Below, one piece after another: positions 8,718 through 18,627 of a stretch of DNA of 64,000 nt (its first letter is position 1; each line of letters opens with the position of its first letter). The stretch spans positions 1 through 64,000 of the forward strand of contig NZ_JBGIYY010000001.1 of the NCBI RefSeq assembly GCF_041380235.1, in the 5' to 3' direction. The notes beneath the pieces are model-generated. The model was not told where the DNA came from and did no database searches. It saw only the letters and a list, made by a program, of their open reading frames with translations. This DNA comes from Glaciecola sp041380235 (GTDB lineage Bacteria; Pseudomonadota; Gammaproteobacteria; Enterobacterales; Alteromonadaceae). Position numbers and translations under genes: made by a program.

Positions 8718-9833
8718 TTAAACACCATAACACGCCTGATATTGCGCTGACATAAGTTCAACCGTGAATTGTTTTGAAAATCGTTTGCATGCTTGCTCGC
8801 CGTAAAGCCGTATTTGTTCTGGGTCACCAGCTAGGCTTAGCATAGCATTTGCGTATTGTTCCATATCATTGTTATCGGTCACTAAGCCAGTTTCTTCATG
8901 CACAATGATTTCTTTATTGCCGCCAGCATCTGTAACAACACAGGGCTTACCTAGTGACATTGCCTCTAATAGAGTCATAGAGGTACCTTCACTGAATGAA
9001 GATAGTAAAAATATGTCGAATACCGAAAGGTAGTCTTTAGGGTAAGTGATGTATCCAGTAAACTTAACCTTGTGTGCAATTTTGAGCGCTTTTACTTGCG
9101 ATTGCAATGCATCCATCAAATCGCCATCACCAACTATCACCAGCGTGCATTCAGAGTTACTCTCAAGCACTTTAGCAAAGGCGTTCAGCATCATTTCATG
9201 GTTTTTAATTGGGTCTAAGCGGGCAATCGTGCCGAATATCGTATCGCTAGCAGGAATCCCGAGCTTGTTTTTTATGTTGTTGGCCGCATCAATATTCGCG
9301 TCTAATGCTTCAATGCCGTTGTATATAACGTCAATGTTGTCGCTTTTTAGAAACTCATAGTCGACTAAGGCTTGTTTGGTAGCATGGGAGATTGCGGTGA
9401 TTTTATGCGTGAACATTGCTAATAGCGGATTCACAAATTTTCGCTTCCAAGAGCTAGAATCAGGATAAAAGCGACCGTGCTCAGTAAATATCACTTTAGT
9501 TTTGAGGCCGCTACAAGCGAGTACACCATACACCCAAGGGGTGTATTGATGGCAATGCAAAATATCTATCTGATGTTGCTTAATGTGCGTTCGCATTTTG
9601 CTTGTGAGAGAAGTATCAAAACCCGGCTTACGAGGGTGAGTGCTTGTATCAGTACCGCTTTCTTTCAAAGCTTTACCCCAAGGGCCTAGAGGCTCTTCAA
9701 TACAAAAAATAGACATTTCACATGCTGGGTTTTTATTGCCTTCAATGATGTTTTTGATCACCATTTCAGTGCCGCCTATGCGCATATCATAGGTAACATG
9801 CATGACCTTTAAAGTCTCGCTCAGCTTGCTCAC
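8718..9833 (-). CDS. Glycosyltransferase family 4, XrtA/PEP-CTERM system-associated type
   Basis: 371 residues, GT-B fold. The N-terminal VMHVTYDMRIGGTEMV and the C-terminal E-x7-E motif (Glu282 and Glu290 in SSFSEGTSMTLLEAMSLG) mark a GT4 enzyme; the N-terminal pattern matches the sugar transferase subfamily that travels with exosortase A EPS loci. It starts with GTG at 9833 and overlaps the amidotransferase gene by 4 bases (GTGA), the order also seen in other XrtA loci. The role is transfer of a hexose to the growing lipid-linked repeat; sugar unknown. Confidence 0.85.
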   Translation of the reverse strand: MSKLSETLKVMHVTYDMRIGGTEMVIKNIIEGNKNPACEMSIFCIEEPLGPWGKALKESGTDTSTHPRKPGFDTSLTSKMRTHIKQHQIDILHCHQYTPWVYGVLACSGLKTKVIFTEHGRFYPDSSSWKRKFVNPLLAMFTHKITAISHATKQALVDYEFLKSDNIDVIYNGIEALDANIDAANNIKNKLGIPASDTIFGTIARLDPIKNHEMMLNAFAKVLESNSECTLVIVGDGDLMDALQSQVKALKIAHKVKFTGYITYPKDYLSVFDIFLLSSFSEGTSMTLLEAMSLGKPCVVTDAGGNKEIIVHEETGLVTDNNDMEQYANAMLSLAGDPEQIRLYGEQACKRFSKQFTVELMSAQYQACYGV

Positions 9834-11725
9834 TTACCCACATACCTCTGCCACCACATCTCAAACATCAACATCGACCACAAAATAGCACTGTGGTCAG
9901 CGCTTTCATTTTGATGCTGCTGCCAATATTGCTCGACAATGTGCATGTTGAAAATTTGCGGCAAACCTACAGGGCTCTTAATCAGATACTTGTTGGCGAT
10001 AGGTTTAATCTCGTGCCTAAACCAGCTGGCAAGAGGGACTGAAAAGCCCATTTTCTTACGATACAAAATATCGTCAGGTAAATAATCTTTAAAGGCTTCT
10101 TTTAGGAGGTGTTTCTTTTCGCCGTTTTTAAATTTCATACTTGAAGGCACCGTAGCGGCAAACTCTAGCATTTCTTTGTCGAGTATTGGCGCTCTGACCT
10201 CTAAGGAGTTAGCCATGCTCATACGGTCAACTTTTACTAAAATCCCGCCGGGCAGATAGGTTTTCATATCGGTGTACAAGATTTTAGATAGGTGGTCTGG
10301 GCCGTCAGCCTTATGGTAAGCGTCTAAGGTCAGTTTAGAAGGATGATAGCTGCCAAGCTTCTCTTGTACGTCAGGGCGAGCGAGCTGCTGCCACTGACGG
10401 TCTTCCATTTGCGAGTTCGTAATATAAAAGCCCATTTCTGGACTGACGCTTAAACTTGAAAACAGTGATTTAGCTTTACGGGCAATCGTGCCGATAACCG
10501 GCGCCTCGATTTTTGCAAAACTCCTGGCTAATTTCGGAAAGAGCCTGTGGCGCATCCATTTTGGGAATTTTTCGCGCAGGCGGTTTTCAATATCATCGGT
10601 GCTGTATTTTTCGTAACCTGCAAATACCTCGTCACCGCCATCGCCGGCGATGGCAACGGTAACTGCTTGGCGAGCAAGTTCGGAAACAAAAAACGTGGGC
10701 ACTAGTGAAGGGTCGGCAAATGGTTCGTCAAAAAAGCTGACAATATGCTCTAAGGTTTCGGCCACGTTTTGGTGCATTAGGTATTCATGGTGTTCGGTTT
10801 TGTAGAGCGCCGCAACGCTTTGGGCGAATTCTGCTTCGTTGTACTTTTTGTCGCCAAAGGCAATGGTGCAGGTTTTAACTGGTGTAGAAGACGACTTAGC
10901 CATCATTGCCACTACGCCGCTTGAATCTACACCGCCGCTTAAAAACGCACCTAAGGGCACATCAGAAATCATTCTGCGCTCGGTACAAGCTTCGGCAAGC
11001 GTTTTGAGTTGCGCTTTTAATTCTGCTTCTGATTTGTCGCTTGTTTTCGCAAAAGACACATCCCAGTATTCGGTAATGGTTTTGATGCCATTTTCGATGG
11101 TCATGTAGTGCCCGGGCGGCAGCTTGTGTATGTGCTGAAAGATGCTTTTTGGGTCTGGTACATACTGATAAGCAAAGAAATCGTGAACTGCGTCTAAGCG
11201 AATATCTTTGGGAGTATCGGGGAGTGTTAGCAGTGACTTAATTTCAGAGGCAAAAGCAAATTTACCTTGGTAATCGAGATAATACAGAGGCTTTTTACCA
11301 ATGCGGTCGCGGGCAATAAACAAGGACTTTTTGTTTTTATCCCAAATGGCGAAGGCAAACATGCCATTTAGCTTGCTTAAGCAGGCGCTGCCTTCGCGTT
11401 CATATAAGTGCAGAATCACCTCGGTATCGGTGCCCGAAACGAAGGTTGCGCCGTTAGCCTCTAGTTCGGCTTTTAGCGTTAAAAAATTATAGATTTCGCC
11501 ATTAAATACAATTGCGATATCACCAGAGGCTGAGTACATGGGCTGGTTGCCGGCTGCACTCAAATCTAAAATACTTAAACGTCGGTGGCAAAGGCCAACA
11601 TGGTCGTCTAGGTATTCACCATGAGCGTCGGGACCTCTGTGCGCAATAGCGTCGCCCATTGCCAGCAAATGCTCGGTGCTAAGTTCAGAGTAACCCTTGG
11701 TTAAAAAGCCTGCTATGCCGCACAT
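9830..11725 (-). CDS. Asparagine synthase-like amidotransferase, XrtA/PEP-CTERM system type
   Basis: 631 residues. An N-terminal class II glutamine amidotransferase domain with the nucleophile Cys2 (MCGIAGF) and FNGEIYN near residues 74-80 is followed by an asparagine synthetase ATP-pyrophosphatase domain with the PP-loop LSGGVDSS (about 262-269). Both active sites look intact. Members next to exosortase EPS genes are thought to amidate a uronic acid or amino acid on the glycan rather than make free asparagine; this is inference from context. It sits 4 bases into the GT4 gene and 15 bases after the FemAB-like gene. Ordinary AsnB is the alternative, but the neighbourhood favours the EPS-specific subfamily. 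Confidence 0.88.
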   Translation of the reverse strand: MCGIAGFLTKGYSELSTEHLLAMGDAIAHRGPDAHGEYLDDHVGLCHRRLSILDLSAAGNQPMYSASGDIAIVFNGEIYNFLTLKAELEANGATFVSGTDTEVILHLYEREGSACLSKLNGMFAFAIWDKNKKSLFIARDRIGKKPLYYLDYQGKFAFASEIKSLLTLPDTPKDIRLDAVHDFFAYQYVPDPKSIFQHIHKLPPGHYMTIENGIKTITEYWDVSFAKTSDKSEAELKAQLKTLAEACTERRMISDVPLGAFLSGGVDSSGVVAMMAKSSSTPVKTCTIAFGDKKYNEAEFAQSVAALYKTEHHEYLMHQNVAETLEHIVSFFDEPFADPSLVPTFFVSELARQAVTVAIAGDGGDEVFAGYEKYSTDDIENRLREKFPKWMRHRLFPKLARSFAKIEAPVIGTIARKAKSLFSSLSVSPEMGFYITNSQMEDRQWQQLARPDVQEKLGSYHPSKLTLDAYHKADGPDHLSKILYTDMKTYLPGGILVKVDRMSMANSLEVRAPILDKEMLEFAATVPSSMKFKNGEKKHLLKEAFKDYLPDDILYRKKMGFSVPLASWFRHEIKPIANKYLIKSPVGLPQIFNMHIVEQYWQQHQNESADHSAILWSMLMFEMWWQRYVGK

Positions 11726-11740
11726 GGTGTCTTTATATCC

Positions 11741-12808
11741 TTATAAACTAATGTACTTGCGTACTTTGGGGCCTATGCTGTTGGTCACGCTCAGCGGAAG
11801 CTTTTGCCAAACCGACTCAATAAGCGCACGCGAAGATGACATATTGATGTGTTCTGCTGTTTTTATACTACCATTCTCAAAGCTTTGCCAGTTCAACTTT
11901 TGAGGAAGGCAGCCCCATTGTTTTTTAAAGTTAAAGGTGCCTTCGCCTACCGTTGAACGTCCAAAATCAAATTCATTTAGCTGTTGGTGAGTCGCTTCGC
12001 TCAATACCGCCCAGTACAGCAGCATATTCGGCGCGAGCCGATTGTATTTGGCGCGAGTCGATGCCCAAGGGATCACCGCTTTGCTTGTGGTTTTAATAAC
12101 CAGTGCTGCACCAATCGCAATGTCGTCACTATACACTAGCGCGATATACACATGCTGACCATAAGCGCGTATCAAAGCTTGATACCACGCCTTTGAATGC
12201 ACAGGACTGCCCAGTAAACGCATGTTTTCGGCAATAATGTCGTAAAAGTCGTTGGTATTGGCAAGGCTAATATCTTCGCCCTTAATGATCTTAAAGCTTA
12301 GGCCATTTTTTTCGGCTTTTCTGATTTGGCTACGCAGCTTGCTTTTAAATTGTGCCATCAGCGCTTCAGCATTTTCAGGCAAGGGCAAAAGCATTCTGAC
12401 TTTTTGTCCAGCCGGTGCTTCGCTGGCTTGAGTTAGCTCTGAATCTGATTCGCGTAGCTCAACCGATGTGATCCCATTTGCAGCGCTGTGCGCGAGTATA
12501 TGCTCTCGCAAGGCTAATTTCGATTCATCATCGAGCGCTAAAATGCCCCCTAGGTCGCAATAAGGAAGTGAACATATCGACTTTTTTGCTTTTAAGGATC
12601 GCATGTTTACGGTAGGGCACAGTGCAACAATCTCTTGACCATTCAAGGCTAGCCAATATTCGGGTTTGAAGCCATATGATGCCTGAACCGCTTTACCCCA
12701 TGCGCATAAATGATAAGGCGTAGACTCAGGGTGTGCGTGAACAAACATGTCCCAACGGGCATCATCTTCCGGTGTACCAAGCGTTAGTAAAGAAAATGAC
12801 AGACTCAT
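11741..12808 (-). CDS. FemAB-like acyltransferase, XrtA/PEP-CTERM system type
   Basis: 355 residues with tandem GNAT-like folds. Features include the N-terminal PYHLCAWGKAVQASYGF, the stretch LPYCDLGGILA and the C-terminal LYWAVLSEATHQQLNEFDFG plus TFNFKKQWGC, the pattern of the FemAB family subgroup found in exosortase loci. FemAB enzymes add amino acids from aminoacyl-tRNA; the exosortase subgroup is presumed to add an acyl or aminoacyl group to the EPS or a carrier. No membrane segment is seen. It lies between the deacetylase and the amidotransferase, all co-directional with gaps under 16 bases. Confidence 0.84.
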   Translation of the reverse strand: MSLSFSLLTLGTPEDDARWDMFVHAHPESTPYHLCAWGKAVQASYGFKPEYWLALNGQEIVALCPTVNMRSLKAKKSICSLPYCDLGGILALDDESKLALREHILAHSAANGITSVELRESDSELTQASEAPAGQKVRMLLPLPENAEALMAQFKSKLRSQIRKAEKNGLSFKIIKGEDISLANTNDFYDIIAENMRLLGSPVHSKAWYQALIRAYGQHVYIALVYSDDIAIGAALVIKTTSKAVIPWASTRAKYNRLAPNMLLYWAVLSEATHQQLNEFDFGRSTVGEGTFNFKKQWGCLPQKLNWQSFENGSIKTAEHINMSSSRALIESVWQKLPLSVTNSIGPKVRKYISL

Positions 12809-12819
12809 TTAGTAATCAC

Positions 12820-13821
12820 TCATTTAGCAATAAATTGTGGGTTAGTCTGAAAATACACTTTAGCTTCTGACAGTGTCATAAAGGTGATGTTGTGATCTTC
12901 AGATAAGTCTTCAATAACTGCATTGATGCGTTCACAAATGGTGGCAAAGGGGTCTTCTGCTTTGAAAAATCCGGTACCGTTGCTGATCAGGTTTGAACTA
13001 TGGAAATACATATGAATAATCGGCGCGTTTTCAGCTATTGCCGCACGTGCAAGGGTGATCATGTCGCTTGCTTCACTTACTTCAGGGCTCATGTATATCT
13101 TACGTAAAAGTTTACTATGCCAGAGTAAGGCGTTGGCTTTTACCGACTGCATCGCCGGGCTGTCTAAGTTTTGATGTACTTTATTGGCGGTAGCAAAAGG
13201 ACGGCGATTAAAGCCAACCGTTACCGGTAGCTCAAGAATATTGTGCTGACCGCCGGGCACAAGTACGTCTTCTTCACTTGGCCAATACGGCAGGGTAGGA
13301 GAGCCTTGGCAAGAAAAGAACTCGTTTTGGTAAAACGGGTACACGCTTGAGTCAACTTCAAAGCCGCGCGACCATAGCAAGCTCATGATCTCTGGCGATA
13401 TGCCCCAGCGCCCAGTTCTAAATGCTTTTGGTTGATACGAAAAACGCTCTGCAAACAGGGTCATTAAGGCGTCGAGTTTGTCGGTAACTTGCTCGATGGG
13501 TAGATTCACAACATGCGAATTAGATTCTGTGGGCTTGTCAAAATAAGGCGGGTTCGCCCAAGGGTGTAAGTGGGCACCCAGCTCACATTCATTGTTATTA
13601 ACCTGCTCAATAAAGCGGCTCTCGCTCCCAATGCCTTTGCCTGCCGCGTAGTCGACAAAATAGCACGGGCGAATTCCTCTGCCGGTGCAAAAGGCTTGAA
13701 ACTCGGGCAACATGTGTAAATTTTCTACTGAGAAGTCGCCTTCAGGAAATGGACCTTCCCAATCCCACTCTTCTTCGGTGTCGACGCTTAATAAAAATAG
13801 TAAATCAGATTTCTTTTTCAC
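12820..13821 (-). CDS. Polysaccharide deacetylase family protein (WalW-like)
   Basis: 333 residues. The NodB-type catalytic face is visible as SVDTEEEWDW (about 12-21, catalytic base and metal Asp), GAHLHPW (about 82-88, the His-x-His metal ligands) and RTGRWG (about 135-140). HMYFHSSNL later supplies the final His block. The motif spacing resembles the WalW-like subgroup rather than classic PgaB/NodB. It would remove N-acetyl groups from amino sugars of the repeat in the cytoplasm, as no signal peptide is present. The start is GTG at 13821 with AGGAA about 11 bases upstream. It lies 11 bases upstream of the FemAB-like gene; deacetylation could create the free amine that a FemAB-like enzyme acylates (inference). 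Confidence 0.8.
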   Translation of the reverse strand: MKKKSDLLFLLSVDTEEEWDWEGPFPEGDFSVENLHMLPEFQAFCTGRGIRPCYFVDYAAGKGIGSESRFIEQVNNNECELGAHLHPWANPPYFDKPTESNSHVVNLPIEQVTDKLDALMTLFAERFSYQPKAFRTGRWGISPEIMSLLWSRGFEVDSSVYPFYQNEFFSCQGSPTLPYWPSEEDVLVPGGQHNILELPVTVGFNRRPFATANKVHQNLDSPAMQSVKANALLWHSKLLRKIYMSPEVSEASDMITLARAAIAENAPIIHMYFHSSNLISNGTGFFKAEDPFATICERINAVIEDLSEDHNITFMTLSEAKVYFQTNPQFIAK

Positions 13822-13827
13822 GATATC

Positions 13828-14949
13828 TTATTTCCTATCCGTTAAAAGCTGATTGAAAAGCGTCATGTATTCATCTGCCATGCGCTTGGCGGCATAATTT
13901 TCATTCACATATCTTAATGCATTTTCGCCGATTTGTTTGGCTAAGTTTTCGTCGTCGAGTAAGTTTTGCCAATGAGCCTTCAACGAGCTTTTATCCCCTA
14001 GCTTAGCCAGTAGTCCAGTTTGTTCGTGTTTAACGAGCTGGTCGATACCGGCGATATCATAAGCGGCAACCGGCGTTGCCATTGCGCAAGCTTCCATTAA
14101 GCACCGAGGAATACCCTCGAGAGTAGATGTCATTACAAATAAATCAAAGCTGCGCAAATAGTCTAGACGGTCATCTCGATAGCCTAAAAAGTGGATGTCT
14201 TTAATTGAGGCAAGGGTATTAGCATGTTCTTCTAAATGCTGACGCTCGTCGCCATCGCCAAGCAGCACCAGTTCTATGTCGTCACGGGTAGCGGCCATTT
14301 CGTCAAAAATGTCGAGTATATCGACAATATTCTTACGGCTGATCATTTGCCCAATAAAACCAATGCGTTTTTTAGGTTTGACTAGTTTCGCAGGTGCTTC
14401 TCGCACGGCTTCAACTTCTGAAAGGTCTACGCCGTTTTGAATATATTGCAATTGTGGAGGCTTAACGCCGTACCGCTGAACATCTTGCATTAACTGAGGT
14501 GACAACGGCACCACGTGATCAGCAAAACGCATTGACTGGCAGCCCAGCCATATGAAAAGGCGCAGTTTAAAATCGTCGGCATTTTCAAAGCCATGAGGCG
14601 TGACCACTACCGGTATTTTCGCTTTTTTAGCCGCTAAAATACCGATAATGTCAGATTTATAGCCGTGAGTGTGGATCACATCTACCTTGTTGCGGATGAT
14701 GTAATCGGCAAGCTTATCAATGACTGACTTATCGAAGCGATTGCTCATGGGGGCTTCGTACGTATCGCCGCAGTCACGGGCAAACTGTTTTACCAGTTCT
14801 AAGTCTTGGGAAGCATCTTCTTTAGTAACGGCAAGGGAATATTTTGCTTGTTCTTTTGGCGTGTTTTTACATAAGGCTAAAATCCAGCGTTCGGCGCCGT
14901 AAAAGCCGGTAGAGCAAATAAACTGTAAAATATGCGGTGACTGATTCAT
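13828..14949 (-). CDS. Glycosyltransferase family 4 protein
   Basis: 373 residues, GT-B fold. ICSTGFYGAERWILAL (about 11-26) is the acceptor-side glycine loop, and the donor-side E-x7-E is Glu278 and Glu286 (STLEGIPRCLMEAC). VVTPHGFEN and IQNGVDL are typical GT4 blocks. The start ATG at 14949 has TAGGAAAG directly before it at good spacing. It is coupled to neighbours on both sides (6 bases to each). The role is addition of one sugar to the EPS repeat, donor unknown. Confidence 0.84.
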   Translation of the reverse strand: MNQSPHILQFICSTGFYGAERWILALCKNTPKEQAKYSLAVTKEDASQDLELVKQFARDCGDTYEAPMSNRFDKSVIDKLADYIIRNKVDVIHTHGYKSDIIGILAAKKAKIPVVVTPHGFENADDFKLRLFIWLGCQSMRFADHVVPLSPQLMQDVQRYGVKPPQLQYIQNGVDLSEVEAVREAPAKLVKPKKRIGFIGQMISRKNIVDILDIFDEMAATRDDIELVLLGDGDERQHLEEHANTLASIKDIHFLGYRDDRLDYLRSFDLFVMTSTLEGIPRCLMEACAMATPVAAYDIAGIDQLVKHEQTGLLAKLGDKSSLKAHWQNLLDDENLAKQIGENALRYVNENYAAKRMADEYMTLFNQLLTDRK

Positions 14950-14955
14950 GCTTTC

Positions 14956-15912
14956 CTATTTACTCGGTAATATGCCTTTAATGGTTCCCCAGGTACGAGC
15001 CGGGAAATACATTATATAGAACTTTAAAATGGTGAGGGTATTTGGTTTACCCTTTGTAATACGTCTCAATCTTATGCTGTAAATCGCTAATATAAACAAG
15101 GCCGCGCAAATTGATGCTATCGCTAATAGATTGGCGCCAAGCAGCGTGCAAATTAATGCGATAATACAGCCAAAAGTAAAAACCGGCGGCGCAATAAAGC
15201 TCGGCCATTCTGAAAGTGGTATTTTACGTCCAGCCAGTGAAGCAATGTTAGATTGTCCGCGCCATACTTCTTTTTCGGCCATTAACCAAAAGGCTTTATC
15301 TTCACCTAAATGAATATAGTCGCTGTCGCTGCTGTAAAACAGCTTTCCGAGCTCGGCGATGCGTTGCGTGAACACATAATCTTCGCAGGTGATTAAGTGC
15401 TCAGGGAAGCCCTGCGAGAGAATAAAGGTATCGCGATGTAGCAGCAGGTTTCGTCCGGGTAAAAACTCAACTTCACAATCTATAGCTGCATTACTCAATG
15501 CGGTGCGCAACTGTTCTAATGGCGGCGCTTGATGGCTGTTTTTCTGAACCGCGCTAACAAGCTTAATATCTGCATGCTCACTTAATATTTTGAGCAAAGC
15601 ACTGATCCAATTTGGGGCTAAAAATACGTCAGCATCTAAAAATGCAAAGTACTCGCCAACTGCGGCCGCAGCGCCCATGTTGCGCTGATGAGAAATAGTT
15701 AAGGCTTGCTCTGCGTAAATCACCTTGAGCGGGATAGTAGATGCCATGGCGGCAACGGTCTCATCTATTTGCTGATTTTTGGTCACCACAATAATTTCGA
15801 CCTTACTCGTATCAAAATCTTGTTGAGCGATTGATGCCAGTGTTTCTGTTAGCATTTGCTCTCGTCCCATGTGAGGGATGATAAAGCTAAGTTGCTTGCT
15901 GACAGTAATCAT
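14956..15912 (-). CDS. Membrane-anchored glycosyltransferase family 2 protein
   Basis: 318 residues. An N-terminal GT-A domain has LSFIIPHMGREQML (about 8-21) and AFLDADVFLAPNW (about 90-102, Asp-Ala-Asp). Two hydrophobic segments near residues 240-285 anchor the C-terminus in the inner membrane, and the tail is basic. It overlaps the large RIFT-barrel gene by 4 bases. It probably adds an early or branch sugar to the lipid-linked repeat; the substrate is unknown. Confidence 0.83.
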   Translation of the reverse strand: MITVSKQLSFIIPHMGREQMLTETLASIAQQDFDTSKVEIIVVTKNQQIDETVAAMASTIPLKVIYAEQALTISHQRNMGAAAAVGEYFAFLDADVFLAPNWISALLKILSEHADIKLVSAVQKNSHQAPPLEQLRTALSNAAIDCEVEFLPGRNLLLHRDTFILSQGFPEHLITCEDYVFTQRIAELGKLFYSSDSDYIHLGEDKAFWLMAEKEVWRGQSNIASLAGRKIPLSEWPSFIAPPVFTFGCIIALICTLLGANLLAIASICAALFILAIYSIRLRRITKGKPNTLTILKFYIMYFPARTWGTIKGILPSK

Positions 15913-18602
15913 TTAGATTTTCCTAGCCATTTTTGCAATTTGGGAATGCGCTGCACCAAATGTTGGCGCTCTTTGCCAATAGAGTATTGCTGTATAAAGC
16001 TGACGACTCGACTGATTGCACTGTGCGCTAATTTCTCATCGTATTCAGTATTGGCATTAGTAACTTTCTGCTTGACTGGCTCCGACACGCCCTTTGTCTC
16101 TTTGGATTTTTTCAAACTTGTGTGTTTTGTGTTTAGTAACTGCAGCGAGCCATAATTTTGCATCATCAGCACCAAAATACGAGTGTAAAATTTTTCGTCA
16201 CTGCTATTTAACTTTTGTTCAATCCAAGCTTGTAGCTCTGTAGCTTTGGCTATAAAGCCACTGCGCTGCTCGCCGTCAGTTAGCAAAGCGGCGCTGCTTA
16301 AAATCTGTACTTTGCGTAAGTCTTGAGCAGTCCACGTGTCATTGGGATACTCTAAGCGTTCTTTGTATGTGAGGTAGGGGGCTTCATGGTCTTTTATATA
16401 TTCGCTATAGCGCAAAAACGCCTGCAAGATGGGCTGCTTGAAAGGCCTTAATTCATCCATAGCTGAGACAATATACAAATATTTACCGACTCCTTGTAGC
16501 AGCACCACATAAAACCAAGAATTTTCAATGTCTTCAAAATTACGTTTTGAAATATCGTCCTGCGCGCTGATGGTGCTTAATATAACGCGCTCTGCTTGAG
16601 TGAGATATTGCAGGTCTTGGGTCAATTCAAAGCTATCGAGCAGTACGTTAACATAGTTGCCCGTGCCTCGGTCGAGAGGGTATTTATTGGTAAATACATT
16701 GCGCAACACACCGGTACCGCTGCCTAACAACAGTTTGTCGGTAAACGGAAGCTTTACATAATTGGCATTTTTGACTCGCAAGAACAAGCCCAGTAGGGTT
16801 TGGTCGCCTTCATAAATATTGCTCATCCAGCCCATCATTCCCATCATACTGGTGTAGGCATCTTTGTTGCCGGTTAACCAATAATAGAGAGCTAAGCCGG
16901 TGGTATAACAATGATGTGCACCGGGTCCGCCGCCGCCAGCATGGTCAATATACACGTCGGCCTGCTGGTGTTTAGAGTATGTTCGATGGGTAGCAGTTTG
17001 TGCCTGCACATAATGGTCGGTATGCCAAAACAGCCCGCTATTATACTCGGGTTTGTCTAATTCAGTGTGATAGAGGTCGATGTGTACAAGATGATCAAAT
17101 AAATCATCGGCGAGTATTTTCCACTGCATATCGCCGCTTACTAACCATTGTTTCAAAAAACCGTAGAGCGGGTCATATTGATTGTTATAGTGCGAAACAA
17201 AGGGCTCACTAGTTAACTGGTTTTGCGCTTCATGGTCTGCATATATATCACCAAAGTTACGCCAGCCAAATTCATCAAGGGCTTCTCTTTTTGCAAAAAA
17301 GTTTTGCTCACTGAGCAAGCCTTGGTCGACCAAATTTTGTAATTTGTCATTTTTGCAGCTGACATCAAACCAAGGCAAGACTTGAGATTGGCCTATTAAT
17401 TCAGGAGCAATCACTAGGTCTGGAGAAGCAAGTAAGACGTTGTCAAAATTTTTGACACTGGAAAATACGTAGCTCACATCGTGAGATTTTATCTCGCCGG
17501 GCTGAAGTTCAATCGGCTTATCAGCGCCTACTTCATTAAAATATAGCCCTGCGCGATGTTTATTTGAGATTATCGATGTTGGGAACTTTTCCCAAAAGTG
17601 TTTTGGCAAAATCAGTAAACGCGTGTTTTCGCTTATCAAACTCATGCTCGGCTCAGGCCGCAGTATGTCCGACTCAAGTCCGTCGACAATGCATGTTGCG
17701 CCTCGTTTGCGAAGATGTACCTGATTGTCAGCGAGTTTATGATTAGGACTGTTCCAAGCCTCACCACCACTGCTATGCTGAATAAGTTGCAGACTGTCAA
17801 CACGCTGTTGAGTCTCTATGCACGCGCGCATATCAGACGCTTGTGTAGGGCTAAAAAAAGCACCTTCACTTTGAACTGGAGTCGTCGCAGTAGCGTGTTT
17901 AAGACTAAACTCTGTAATGATGAGTGAATTTTCGTTGCCCAGATCCCACTTACCACCATGATGCACCTGTGGCTGAGGATTATGCACCTTTAGCTGTAAA
18001 TCAACTTTGTTCAAAGCAAAATAGCAGCGGTACTTGGCAATTAAATTTAGCGCTTTGCTTGCTTGGTTTTCGTCTTGATCGTACTCAATAATGCAGTTTG
18101 CGCGCTGGGATATTTCGCAAAACAGAGGCTTATTTGCATCGTCGTAATAGGCTTCGTACTCGATGTTTAGTGTTTTGAACCTTAAGTTTCCTTTGTCAAA
18201 TTCCACATGCGCTTTAATTTGTTCGATGCTAGGTAAAGATGATAGCTCCAAGAACGCTAACTTTGAGACTGATATGCTGTGGTCGCGCATGTGTATGTCG
18301 ATGCTGTTGCCGCTATCAACTACCCATTTAGGCTTTATTTTAAGCCCTGAGTAATTGGATTTGCTGAGCATTACCTGTGTATTTGCTTCAGCAGTTGCTG
18401 GCAATACGCCCTCGACCAAAAGCCAACGAACCGAACGATCAGTCCAAAGACTAATGACTTTGGTGTGGCATTCAATGATTTGCTTGCCAATATAGAGACT
18501 AAATCCACCGTTTGCAGAATACTCGCCTTTTGGCAAAGGTATGCCAATTGAAAACGAACAAGGTGCGGCAAGGGCCGATTTGATTGAAAAGATGTGCATC
18601 AT
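15909..18602 (-). CDS. Large RIFT-barrel / polysaccharide lyase-like protein of the EPS locus
   Basis: 897 residues. The first ~110 residues (GIPLPKGEYSANGGFSLYIG, then WTDRSVRWLLVEGVLPATA) look like the N-terminal RIFT-barrel domain of YetA/exo-rhamnogalacturonan lyase-like proteins. The middle has a helical-toroid-like region with FGWRNFGDIYADHEA, SGLFWHTDHYVQAQ and HAGGGGPGAHHCYT, rich in His, Tyr and Asp that could be catalytic. The last ~100 residues are charged and unlike the rest. No signal peptide or membrane segment is convincing. Inside a biosynthesis operon (4-base overlap with a GT2 gene) it might trim or edit the EPS; this is inference. The fold call is by pattern recall only; I do not assign a reaction. 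Confidence 0.55.
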   Translation of the reverse strand: MMHIFSIKSALAAPCSFSIGIPLPKGEYSANGGFSLYIGKQIIECHTKVISLWTDRSVRWLLVEGVLPATAEANTQVMLSKSNYSGLKIKPKWVVDSGNSIDIHMRDHSISVSKLAFLELSSLPSIEQIKAHVEFDKGNLRFKTLNIEYEAYYDDANKPLFCEISQRANCIIEYDQDENQASKALNLIAKYRCYFALNKVDLQLKVHNPQPQVHHGGKWDLGNENSLIITEFSLKHATATTPVQSEGAFFSPTQASDMRACIETQQRVDSLQLIQHSSGGEAWNSPNHKLADNQVHLRKRGATCIVDGLESDILRPEPSMSLISENTRLLILPKHFWEKFPTSIISNKHRAGLYFNEVGADKPIELQPGEIKSHDVSYVFSSVKNFDNVLLASPDLVIAPELIGQSQVLPWFDVSCKNDKLQNLVDQGLLSEQNFFAKREALDEFGWRNFGDIYADHEAQNQLTSEPFVSHYNNQYDPLYGFLKQWLVSGDMQWKILADDLFDHLVHIDLYHTELDKPEYNSGLFWHTDHYVQAQTATHRTYSKHQQADVYIDHAGGGGPGAHHCYTTGLALYYWLTGNKDAYTSMMGMMGWMSNIYEGDQTLLGLFLRVKNANYVKLPFTDKLLLGSGTGVLRNVFTNKYPLDRGTGNYVNVLLDSFELTQDLQYLTQAERVILSTISAQDDISKRNFEDIENSWFYVVLLQGVGKYLYIVSAMDELRPFKQPILQAFLRYSEYIKDHEAPYLTYKERLEYPNDTWTAQDLRKVQILSSAALLTDGEQRSGFIAKATELQAWIEQKLNSSDEKFYTRILVLMMQNYGSLQLLNTKHTSLKKSKETKGVSEPVKQKVTNANTEYDEKLAHSAISRVVSFIQQYSIGKERQHLVQRIPKLQKWLGKSK

Positions 18603-18627
18603 CTGCAGGCTATGTCCATATTCTCTA

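Noticed and set aside
9830..11725. Asparagine synthase-like gene as the missing lasso cyclase for the HprK-related cassette
   Set aside because: It has an intact N-terminal glutaminase domain, belongs to the EPS locus 19 kb away and matches the XrtA amidotransferase pattern.
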